From Eubacteriales bacterium (GTDB taxonomy: Bacteria; Bacillota; Clostridia; Christensenellales; CAG-138): a stretch of 6,663 nt of DNA. Positions 1 through 5,258 of this stretch are shown in pieces (the first letter of the stretch is position 1; every line of letters starts with the position of its first letter). The stretch covers positions 1 through 6,663 of the forward strand of contig JAQVRG010000089.1 in assembly GCA_028701165.1 (NCBI GenBank). The letters are read 5' to 3'. Position numbers and translations under genes: made by a program. A model generated the notes under the pieces. That model saw nothing but the letters and a program-made list of their open reading frames with translations, was not told the DNA's origin and ran no database searches.

Positions 1-559
1 CGCAGAGGATCAGGATCACGCATACGGCGATCACATAGAGCGGCGGCTTGATAAACGCTTTTATAAGCGCGCCAAAGGAACGCTTTTGCGTTTGTGCGCC
101 GCCGTAGTTCAAAAAAGCCACACCCACGGTTTGAAAGGCGAGCGTGTTGACGATGTAGTAGGTGAGCACCACGGGCACCGCCGCGTCGCCGAAGAGCGCC
201 GTGCACATGGGATAGCCGATGAACATGGAGTTGGCGACAAAGCACATCACCACGAATACGCCGAGCTTTTTGGGCGGCAGGCGTAAAAGCCTGCCCAAAA
301 GAAAAGCGAGCGCAAAAAGGACGCACAGCGCGCAAACGCTCACCAGCAGCACCATGCGCATTTGAAAGAGCAGCGCGTGGGAAACCTTGCCCATCAGCCC
401 GCTTATGCACATGCAGGGCAGCGCGATGTTCATGATGTATTTAACAAGGAAGGCCTTGTGCTCGCGCTTCATCCAGCCCATGCGGCCGCAGAAACAACCC
501 ACCGCCGTCATGAGCAGAATCAGCATGACGGCGGCGGCGGAATGAGAAAAAGCCTGCAT
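1..559 (-). CDS. AEC-family (auxin efflux carrier-like) permease, N-terminal part, runs off the window
   Basis: The first 186 residues are visible, translated from an ATG at 559-557; families of this type are usually about 300 residues, so roughly the last third is missing. The protein is very hydrophobic, with segments near residues 8-25, 36-55, 66-90, 98-120 and 125-150 and another starting near 170. It carries the AEC hallmarks: NIALP at 44-48 and ANSMFIGYP at 109-117, which sits in a membrane segment at the fold's crossover region. AEC proteins are inner-membrane carriers of organic acids, amino acids or auxin-like anions; the substrate here cannot be told. The ATG is only 2 nt after the DUF1015 stop codon and has no clear ribosome binding site, which suggests translational coupling in a two-gene operon. 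Family call is firm; substrate unknown. Confidence 0.88.
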   Translation of the reverse strand, partial: MQAFSHSAAAVMLILLMTAVGCFCGRMGWMKREHKAFLVKYIMNIALPCMCISGLMGKVSHALLFQMRMVLLVSVCALCVLFALAFLLGRLLRLPPKKLGVFVVMCFVANSMFIGYPMCTALFGDAAVPVVLTYYIVNTLAFQTVGVAFLNYGGAQTQKRSFGALIKAFIKPPLYVIAVCVILILC

Positions 560-561
560 GG

Positions 562-1905
562 TTATTTGATTTTCTTACATTCGAGATAGTAGCGTTTTTC
601 GTGCGCCTCGCCCATGGAGAAGGTCTTGCGCGGGAGCGCCCCGTCGAACACGACGGTGGGGAAGAGCTGGGATTTGGGCATAGGCGGAAGCAGGAAGCCC
701 ATGTTGCCGGGCTTTGCGCCCAGCTCGTACACCACGTCCTCGCCGTGGATGTAATCGATGGTCATGTCCGGCATGTCCTTGCGCATCGCGTCCAGCGCGT
801 TTTGAAGCGTGCCCACCTCAAGCTGCGCCGAAGGCGCCGTAACCTTGAGGAAGCCGAAGGCCTTTGGGGTAACGAAGGGAAGCACATGCGCGTCCTTTTG
901 CTTGGCGATCTGTGCCGCGGCGTCCGCGTCCGTGCGCGTGCCGAACTTCACCAGCTCGCAGCCGCCGTTGTCGGCAGACAGCTTCTTCTGAAGATAATCG
1001 AGCGCCTTGTCCGCGTCGAGATTGAACAGCACGCGATGGATGGGCTCGAAGATGATGCCCGCGTCGTGGACGTTTTCAAGCTCCACAAGGCAGAAGCGTG
1101 CAGGGTGCGTTTCCTGCTCCTCGGGCGTGAGCGTCGCCTTGATGCGCTCCCAGCTTGCCTTGGCCGTGGCGAAGGAGTGGTTGCCGTCGCCCATGGCAAA
1201 CAGCAGCGGCGGCTGATCCGCGCCGTATTGCTTGGCAAAGCTTGCGGGGTTTACAAGCGCCGAAAGCGCGTTGAGCGTGCGGTCGATCACATCCTCGTTT
1301 TGGATGAACCAGCCCTTGACCGTGCCGCCGTTTTGCATCAGCGTGAAGTCGTATTTGAGGGAAGCCGCGTCCGCGTCCACCTCAAGCGGCTCGATGACGG
1401 TCTTTTCCGGATCGTCGATCAATACGAGTATATGCGGCATCTCCAGCGGCGCGTCCTTGCGGATGCGAAGGCGCGGCGGTATCCGCTCGACGATGGTGCC
1501 TTCCGTGGCGCGGATGAGCGTTTTGCTGCCCTTTTCATAGCTGTAGCGCTCCAGATCCAGCGCGATCATCATGCCAAGGCGCGTCTTGCCGTCCACATGC
1601 CGGCGCACGAGCATCAAGCCCTGCCCGATGCTTTGCAGCACGCCCTCTTGCATATAGGTATCCATGGCGGCGTTGATGGCTTCGATGCGCTGCGGCTCGT
1701 CCGGCTTGTCAAGGTAGAACTCCGGCAGCATGATGCGGAGCGTGCTCGGGCTGTCGCCCACGATCGCCTCCGTCTCCTCCCAGTAATCGGGCTGCGAGGT
1801 GTACTGATCACAGGCGACCACCGCCCATTTCTGCATGTCCACGTCCTTATTGGGCAGCAGGATCTCCGGCACGCATACGCCGATATCGTTTTGAAACTTC
1901 TTCAT
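562..1905 (-). CDS. DUF1015 (COG4198-type) protein, function unproven
   Basis: A complete 447-residue protein with the conserved blocks of the DUF1015 family in order: KWAVVACDQYTSQPDYW at 27-43, AMGDGNHSFATAKASWE at 237-253, IDYIHGEDV at 383-391, and the C-terminal LPRKTFSMGEAHEKRYYLE at 424-442. Length is normal for the family and no lesion is seen. The start is fixed by GGAGGA at 1916-1911, 6 nt upstream of the ATG. It has no signal peptide or membrane segment, so it is probably cytosolic. The family has often been labelled ParB/Spo0J-like and, as I recall, frequently lies beside serine biosynthesis genes in Clostridia. Since some ParB-fold proteins are free-serine kinases (SerK, SbnI), a role in serine or phosphoserine metabolism is possible but is inference. 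It is the first gene of an operon with the AEC permease and has its own promoter at 2000-1972. The 460-codon plus-strand open frame across it is an antisense shadow. Confidence 0.93.
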   Translation of the reverse strand: MKKFQNDIGVCVPEILLPNKDVDMQKWAVVACDQYTSQPDYWEETEAIVGDSPSTLRIMLPEFYLDKPDEPQRIEAINAAMDTYMQEGVLQSIGQGLMLVRRHVDGKTRLGMMIALDLERYSYEKGSKTLIRATEGTIVERIPPRLRIRKDAPLEMPHILVLIDDPEKTVIEPLEVDADAASLKYDFTLMQNGGTVKGWFIQNEDVIDRTLNALSALVNPASFAKQYGADQPPLLFAMGDGNHSFATAKASWERIKATLTPEEQETHPARFCLVELENVHDAGIIFEPIHRVLFNLDADKALDYLQKKLSADNGGCELVKFGTRTDADAAAQIAKQKDAHVLPFVTPKAFGFLKVTAPSAQLEVGTLQNALDAMRKDMPDMTIDYIHGEDVVYELGAKPGNMGFLLPPMPKSQLFPTVVFDGALPRKTFSMGEAHEKRYYLECKKIK

Positions 1906-1968
1906 TGCCTTCCTCCACGAAAAAATGTTGTATGGGAATTACGCCCCGAACGGGCAGAATTGCTTGCT

Positions 1969-1984
1969 CCTATTGTACAATAGG
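1969..1984. promoter_or_regulatory. Perfect 16-bp palindrome over the minus-strand -10, candidate operator
   Basis: CCTATTGTACAATAGG is a perfect palindrome with no spacer, centred on GTAC. It completely covers the -10 element of the DUF1015 promoter, the usual place for a repressor dimer site. No second copy was seen elsewhere in the window. The binding protein is unknown; the TrpR-like protein encoded at 4763-5065 is one candidate only because it is the single DNA-binding protein here. Confidence 0.55.
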
Positions 1985-2000
1985 CGGTAGGCGCGGTCAA
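1972..2000 (-). promoter_or_regulatory. Promoter for the DUF1015-AEC operon
   Basis: Read on the minus strand, a -35 TTGACC (2000-1995) is separated by exactly 17 bp from a -10 TACAAT (1977-1972); each matches the sigma-A consensus at 5 of 6 positions. The predicted start is near 1965, giving a leader of about 60 nt before the ATG at 1905. The -10 lies inside the 16-bp palindrome at 1969-1984. It is divergent from the ABC importer promoter, with about 54 bp between the two -10 elements on the outer side of each -35. Confidence 0.72.
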
Positions 2001-2030
2001 AAGATATATAAAAAAGTTTTGCTTTAGCGC

Positions 2031-2059
2031 TTTACTTTGATAAAGCACCATGGTATACT
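2031..2059 (+). promoter_or_regulatory. Promoter for the amino acid ABC importer operon
   Basis: A -35 TTTACT (2031-2036, 4 of 6) is followed after 17 bp by an extended -10, TGGTATACT (2051-2059; hexamer TATACT, 5 of 6, with the TG motif). The predicted start is near 2066. An imperfect operator-like inverted repeat, GCTTTA (2029-2034) and TAAAGC (2041-2046), brackets the end of the -35, with another direct copy of GCTTTA at 2021-2026. The promoter overlaps the longest upstream in-frame TTG at 2037, which excludes that codon as the start of the binding protein. Confidence 0.75.
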
Positions 2060-2064
2060 CTATC

Positions 2065-2090
2065 CCGTTGCCGGAGACGGCATGAAACGG
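2065..2090 (+). other. 5' stem-loop at the start of the importer mRNA
   Basis: CCGTTGCCG (2065-2073), a GAGA tetraloop (2074-2077), CGGCA (2078-2082) and ACGG (2087-2090) form a 9-bp stem with a 4-nt bulge right at the predicted 5' end of the transcript. Such 5'-terminal hairpins often protect mRNA from decay. It also partly hides an alternative in-frame ATG at 2082. Confidence 0.45.
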
Positions 2091-2117
2091 AAATTCTTTA
2101 TTGGAGGAAATAGAAAC

Positions 2118-3050
2118 ATGAAGAAGCTTTTAACAGTTATGATGGCAGCGCTGCTGCTCGTTACCGCCTGCGCCTGCGCGGCGCCCGCCGCGCCTGCCGC
2201 AACCGCCGCGCCCACGCTTCCCAAAGTCCCCCCGGTGATCGCCGAGGCTGAAGCAAGCTGGCCCGCGCCCGAGGGCGAAGCGGCTGCGCCCGCCGCCGAT
2301 CCGGAACCCGGCGTTACGGACGAAAGCTGGCTCTATATTGAGAACAACGGCAAGCTGATCGTCGGCTTGGACGCGACGTTCGCGCCCATGGGCTTTACCG
2401 ATGAGAGCGGCGAGATCGTGGGCTTTGACATCGACCTTGCAAAGGCCGTTTGCGAAGTGCTTGGCGTGGAGCCGGTGTTCCAGCCCATCGATTGGGCGGC
2501 CAAGGAGCAGGAGCTCAACGGCAAGAAGATCGACTGCATCTGGAACGGCATGAGCGCAACGCCCGAGCGCGCCGAGAGCATGAGTCTTTCGCGCAACTAT
2601 TTGAACAACGCCATTTCCATCATGTGCAATGAGGGCGTTACCGTGACCGACATCGCCCAGCTCAAGGATCTCAAGGTCGGCACGCAGGCCGGCTCCTACG
2701 GGCTTGAGGCGCTGCAGGCGCACGAGCTTTACGACACCTATAAGGACAACATCAGCGAGTACGAGGATTACAACCAGTGCGTGATGGATCTTGACACCGG
2801 CCGCCTTGACGTGGTCGTGGGCGACGCCGTGTATGTGCAGTACATCAACGGTCAGCGCGCGGCGCAGGGCAAAACCACCTATGCCGTAAGCGACGTGAAC
2901 TTTGGCGACGATCTCTATGCCATCGGCTTCCGTAAGGGCGACTTGGAGCTCACCAACAAGGTCAACGACGCCATTCAGACCCTGATCGAAAACGGCAAGG
3001 CCGCCGAGATCTCCAACGCTTGGTTTGGCAGCGATCTGGTGATCAAGTAA
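2118..3050 (+). CDS. Polar amino acid ABC transporter, solute-binding lipoprotein (SBP_bac_3)
   Basis: This 310-residue protein is the extracellular binding component of the importer encoded by the next two genes. Residues 1-17 are a lipoprotein signal peptide ending in VTAC, so Cys18 should be lipidated; a second Cys lies at 20. Residues 19-72 form an Ala/Pro-rich linker, then the family 3 binding fold runs from about 78 to the end. It carries the family signature GFDIDLAKAVCEVL (102-115), GMSATPER (144-151) with Arg151 at the usual carboxylate-binding place, VGTQAGSYG (187-195), and Asp236 at the usual amino-group-binding place. The start at 2118 is chosen because GGAGG (2103-2107) sits 10 nt upstream and the signal peptide begins there; an in-frame ATG at 2082 is the alternative. 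The substrate is an amino acid but not determined; cystine or another polar amino acid is possible. Confidence 0.93.
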   Translation: MKKLLTVMMAALLLVTACACAAPAAPAATAAPTLPKVPPVIAEAEASWPAPEGEAAAPAADPEPGVTDESWLYIENNGKLIVGLDATFAPMGFTDESGEIVGFDIDLAKAVCEVLGVEPVFQPIDWAAKEQELNGKKIDCIWNGMSATPERAESMSLSRNYLNNAISIMCNEGVTVTDIAQLKDLKVGTQAGSYGLEALQAHELYDTYKDNISEYEDYNQCVMDLDTGRLDVVVGDAVYVQYINGQRAAQGKTTYAVSDVNFGDDLYAIGFRKGDLELTNKVNDAIQTLIENGKAAEISNAWFGSDLVIK

Positions 3051-3059
3051 GGCTGCGTT

Positions 3060-3090
3060 TTTCGCCCAAGGCCTTCGGCCTTGGGCGAAA
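3060..3090 (+). other. 14-bp stem-loop just after the binding-protein gene (H1)
   Basis: TTTCGCCCAAGGCC (3060-3073) pairs perfectly with GGCCTTGGGCGAAA (3077-3090) around a TTC loop, starting 9 nt after the stop codon. Only three T residues follow, so it is at best a leaky terminator. A strong stem in this place commonly protects the upstream message, so that binding protein outnumbers permease. Confidence 0.72.
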
Positions 3091-3093
3091 TTT

Positions 3094-3148
3094 CACGGCA
3101 AACACATCTTCGAATCTCGCTCCCGGCTTGTCGGATGTGTTTACCGTG
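3094..3148 (+). other. 15-bp inverted repeat with 25-nt loop (H2)
   Basis: CACGGCAAACACATC (3094-3108) and GATGTGTTTACCGTG (3134-3148) are inverted copies with one mismatch (C3099 against A3143). It follows H1 by 3 nt. No T-run follows. Together with H1 and the two smaller hairpins at 3159-3185 (AAACGCG/CGCGTTT) and 3196-3212 it fills most of the 208-nt gap between the binding-protein and permease genes. Confidence 0.62.
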
Positions 3149-3195
3149 CAACGCGTCAAAACGCGCCGCGCATGTCGCCGCGTTTCAAAAGCTTT

Positions 3196-3227
3196 CGGGG
3201 ACTGCGTCCCCGATCCCCCGGATTTTT
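3196..3227 (+). other. GC-rich hairpin with distal T-run (H4), possible partial terminator
   Basis: CGGGGAC (3196-3202) pairs with GTCCCCG (3206-3212) around TGC; a T5 run lies at 3223-3227. The same left arm can instead pair with TCCCCCG at 3214-3220, which would bring the T-run next to the stem and make a better terminator. Its flank AAAAGCTTTCGG resembles the AAGGCCTTCGG in H1, so both may belong to one intergenic repeat family. It lies 32 nt before the permease start. Confidence 0.45.
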
Positions 3228-3258
3228 GTTCAATCATGATCCAGTAAGGAATCACAGT

Positions 3259-3978
3259 ATGGAATATGTAAGTACCATCATGCCTGCCCTGCTTAAGGGA
3301 CTTGTCACCACGCTGCAGCTTTTCGCGCTGACGCTGTGCCTGTCTCTTCCGCTGGGGCTTGTCGTATCCTTGGGCGCCATGAGCCGCCTGTGGCCTGTGA
3401 AGGCCGTTTCCAATGTGTATATCTGGCTGCTTCGCGGCACGCCGCTGATGCTGCAATTATTCTTTGTTTATTATGCCCTGCCCGCCTTTGGCATTACGCT
3501 TGACAGGTTCCCCGCGGCGGTGACCACCTTTGTGCTGAACTATTCGGCATACTTTGCGGAGATCTACCGCGCGGGCATACAGAGCATCGACGGCGGACAG
3601 TATGAAGCCGCGAAGGTGCTGGGCTTTTCGCGCGGCAAAACCATGCGCTATATCATCATCCCGCAGACCATACGCCGCATCATACCGCCTGTGACCAACG
3701 AGGTCATCACGCTGGTCAAGGATACGGCGCTCGCCACGGCCATCGCCGTGCCGGAGCTTATCAAGGCGGCCAAGGACGCGGCCAACCGCGACGTGAACAC
3801 CACCGGCTATGTCATTGCCGCGGCGCTCTATCTTGTGCTGACCTTCCTGCTCACGCTTGTTTCGCGGACGCTGGAAAAGAAGTACAGCATCAGCGACAGA
3901 GAGGGCGGCGGCAGGATCATCAAGGATAAAAAAGGTCGATCCCTGCTCTTGGGCGGCCTGTTCGGAGGCAGCCTATGA
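3259..3978 (+). CDS. Polar amino acid ABC transporter, membrane permease (HisM/GlnP type)
   Basis: A 239-residue inner-membrane subunit of the importer. It shows about five hydrophobic segments and the family landmarks RGTPLMLQLFF (59-69), the EAA cytoplasmic loop EAAKVLGFSRGKTMRYIIIPQ (116-136) that docks on the ATPase, and KDTALAT (154-160). The start at 3259 is preceded by AAGGA (3246-3250) at 8 nt; an in-frame ATG at 3172 would add 29 hydrophilic, arginine-rich residues translated from the hairpin region and has no ribosome binding site, so it is rejected. A polar 30-residue tail follows the last segment. The stop codon overlaps the ATPase start as ATGA. One permease gene suggests a homodimer in the membrane. 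Confidence 0.94.
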   Translation: MEYVSTIMPALLKGLVTTLQLFALTLCLSLPLGLVVSLGAMSRLWPVKAVSNVYIWLLRGTPLMLQLFFVYYALPAFGITLDRFPAAVTTFVLNYSAYFAEIYRAGIQSIDGGQYEAAKVLGFSRGKTMRYIIIPQTIRRIIPPVTNEVITLVKDTALATAIAVPELIKAAKDAANRDVNTTGYVIAAALYLVLTFLLTLVSRTLEKKYSISDREGGGRIIKDKKGRSLLLGGLFGGSL

Positions 3979-4730
3979 AGGTTTTAGATATGAAGGGTAT
4001 CGTCAAGAAATTCGGCGCGGAGGGCTTTCGCGCGGTGGACGGCGTATCCTTATGTGTAGACAGCGGCGAGATCGTATCCATCATCGGCGCAAGCGGAAGC
4101 GGCAAATCGACGCTTCTGCGCGCGGTATGCACGCTTGAGCGCATCGACGCGGGCAGTATTGTCATCGACGGGGACACCATCGTCAAGGACGGCGTGTACG
4201 CCAAGGAAAGCGAACTTTTGCGCATAGGCCGCAAAAGCGGCATGGTGTTTCAGCACTTCAACCTGTTTCCGCATCTGACGGTGCTCCAAAACGTCACGAT
4301 ATCCCCCGTGAAGATCTACGGCGAAACGCAGGACAAGGCGGACAAGCGCGCCATGGAGCTTTTGGATATGGTGGGGCTTGCGAACAAGGCGAACAACTAT
4401 CCCTCGCAAATTTCGGGCGGGCAGAAGCAGCGCGTCGCCATCGCGCGGGCGCTTGCGCTCTCGCCCAAGCTCATGCTGTTTGACGAGCCCACGAGCGCGC
4501 TCGATCCGGAAATATCCGGCGAGGTGCTCCAAGCCATACGGCGGCTTGCAAAAAGCGGCATGACCATGCTGCTCGTCACGCACGAGATGGGCTTTGCCCG
4601 CGAGATCAGCAACCGCGTCGTGTATATGGACGAGGGACGGATCGTGGAGCAGGGCGGCCCGGACGCGCTCTTTGGCGCGCCCAAGAGCGAACGTTTACAG
4701 GCGTTTTTGCAGGCGGTCATTCAGGTATAG
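3975..4730 (+). CDS. Polar amino acid ABC transporter, ATPase (GlnQ/HisP type)
   Basis: A 251-residue nucleotide-binding subunit that drives import by ATP hydrolysis on the cytoplasmic side of the membrane. Motifs are intact: Walker A GASGSGKST (38-46), Q-loop Gln93 in VFQHFNLFPHLT, signature ISGGQKQR (146-153, Ile in place of the common Leu), Walker B LMLFDE (166-171), D-loop SALD (174-177) and switch His203. The FQHFNLFPH motif and length are typical of the polar amino acid subfamily. GGAGG (3964-3968) lies 6 nt before the ATG inside the permease 3' end, and the ATGA overlap couples the two genes. The TrpR-like gene starts 32 nt after its stop. Confidence 0.96.
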   Translation: MKVLDMKGIVKKFGAEGFRAVDGVSLCVDSGEIVSIIGASGSGKSTLLRAVCTLERIDAGSIVIDGDTIVKDGVYAKESELLRIGRKSGMVFQHFNLFPHLTVLQNVTISPVKIYGETQDKADKRAMELLDMVGLANKANNYPSQISGGQKQRVAIARALALSPKLMLFDEPTSALDPEISGEVLQAIRRLAKSGMTMLLVTHEMGFAREISNRVVYMDEGRIVEQGGPDALFGAPKSERLQAFLQAVIQV

Positions 4731-4762
4731 CCGAAGCAGCGGCGGCGCGGAAGGAGAAAGCA

Positions 4763-5065
4763 ATGTACGAAAGCAAGCTGAAAAACGAGGCGGCGGACGA
4801 GCTTTTTAAGGCGATTCTCGCGCTTAAGGACGAGGAAGAGTGCTATCGCTTTTTTGAGGATGTGTGCACCATCAGCGAGGTGGGTTCCATCGCGCAGCGG
4901 TGGGAGGTGGCGCGCCTTTTGAACGCGGGACTGACCTACAGCGCCATCGCCGAAAAAACGGGCGCGTCCACCGCGACGGTATCGCGCGTCGGCAAATGCC
5001 TGCATTACGGCGCAAACGGCTACCGGCTGGTGCTGAACAGACTCAAAGGCCAAGAAAGGCCTTGA
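4763..5065 (+). CDS. TrpR-related transcription regulator, YerC/YecD family
   Basis: A 100-residue protein with the TrpR-superfamily layout: an N-terminal helical part containing the conserved FFEDVCTISEVGSIAQRWEVA (30-50), then a helix-turn-helix at about 57-80 (TYSAIAEKTGASTATVSRVGKCL), and a short tail with the family's YGANGY. This matches the YerC/YecD group, whose ligand and targets are not well defined; it should not be assumed to sense tryptophan. The ribosome binding site AAGGAG (4751-4756) is 6 nt upstream. The 32-nt gap after the ATPase gene puts it in the importer operon, so it may regulate that operon or neighbours. Its stop codon lies inside the -35 of the next promoter (TTGACA 5062-5067). 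Confidence 0.93.
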   Translation: MYESKLKNEAADELFKAILALKDEEECYRFFEDVCTISEVGSIAQRWEVARLLNAGLTYSAIAEKTGASTATVSRVGKCLHYGANGYRLVLNRLKGQERP

Positions 5066-5090
5066 CAATTCCTAGCAGTTCACTTATAAT
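5062..5090 (+). promoter_or_regulatory. Perfect consensus promoter for the cysteine synthase-like leader
   Basis: TTGACA (5062-5067), a 17-bp spacer, and TATAAT (5085-5090) match the sigma-A consensus at all 12 positions. With the -10 placed at -12 to -7, the start point is 5097, which is the A of an ATG. Such a strong start fits an operon controlled after initiation, by attenuation. Confidence 0.9.
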
Positions 5091-5096
5091 TGGCGC

Positions 5097-5147
5097 ATGA
5101 TGAATTTTGAGGTATGCTTCTGTTGTTATACGCAGGGACGCCCGTAA
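5097..5147 (+). CDS. 16-residue cysteine-rich leader peptide (MMNFEVCFCCYTQGRP)
   Basis: The ORF runs from ATG 5097 to TAA 5145 and is too short for routine gene calling. Cys codons occur at positions 7, 9 and 10 (TGC 5115, TGT 5121, TGT 5124), a strong excess for 16 codons, and the gene downstream is a cysteine synthase homologue. There is no ribosome binding site; the predicted transcript start coincides with the ATG, so translation would be leaderless (a second ATG follows at 5100). The Cys codons lie at the beginning of the left arm of the leader's long helix (5117-5136), as in the trp and his leaders of enteric bacteria. The inferred role is to sense charged Cys-tRNA through ribosome stalling; the peptide itself probably has no other function. 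Confidence 0.72.
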   Translation: MMNFEVCFCCYTQGRP

Positions 5148-5227
5148 AGCCGTAACGGCGGATGCGGGCGGCTCACGAAAGCCGTGCCTGTGTCCATAAC
5201 AGCGGAAGGTCTTTATGAAAAGAACGG

Positions 5228-5258
5228 AAAGCTATGTGCATAGGCATATAGCTTTTTT
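5228..5258 (+). terminator. Intrinsic terminator, conditional (attenuator)
   Basis: AAAGCTATGTGC (5228-5239) pairs with GCATATAGCTTT (5244-5255) over 12 bp with one G-U, around an ATAG loop, and a T6 run at 5253-5258 closes it. It lies 88 nt before the cysteine synthase-like gene. No convincing promoter was found after it, so expression of that gene needs read-through. It would also stop transcripts coming from the importer operon. Confidence 0.9.

Larger units (their letters stand above)
5097..5258 (+). ncRNA. Transcription attenuator leader RNA, cysteine-codon type
   Basis: Four segments give two exclusive folds. Segment 1 (5117-5136) pairs with segment 2 (5187-5208): 13 bp, 5117-5129 with 5196-5208, plus 7 bp, 5130-5136 with 5187-5193, with a CC bulge at 5194-5195. 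Segment 2 can instead pair with segment 3: 5186-5198 with 5233-5245, 12 of 13 positions with two G-U pairs and one C-U mismatch. Segment 3 (5228-5239) and segment 4 (5244-5255) form the terminator. A ribosome stalled on the Cys codons would cover segment 1, free segment 2, and open the terminator. Inside the 1:2 helix sit two more hairpins, CGCCCGT/GCGGGCG (5139-5145/5164-5170, with nested GCCG/CGGC) and GCT/AGC (5171-5173/5180-5182), making a three-way junction. No known riboswitch class was recognised. Confidence 0.7.

Noticed and set aside
601..1983. 460-codon plus-strand open frame
   Set aside because: It is antisense to the DUF1015 gene, is rich in Arg, His and Leu as expected of the complement of GC-rich coding sequence, has no ribosome binding site, and matches no family I recognise.
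2037..2117. N-terminal extension of the binding protein from TTG 2037
   Set aside because: It would start inside the promoter, upstream of the predicted transcript start near 2066, and would bury the lipoprotein signal peptide. ATG 2118 has GGAGG 10 nt upstream.
3172..3258. N-terminal extension of the permease from ATG 3172
   Set aside because: The 29 residues come from the hairpin region, are polar and Arg-rich, and lack a ribosome binding site; ATG 3259 has AAGGA at 8 nt.
3043..3456. 137-codon minus-strand open frame across the binding-protein/permease gap
   Set aside because: It reads through the stem-loops and antisense of the permease, has low-complexity charged content, and no ribosome binding site or family match was seen.
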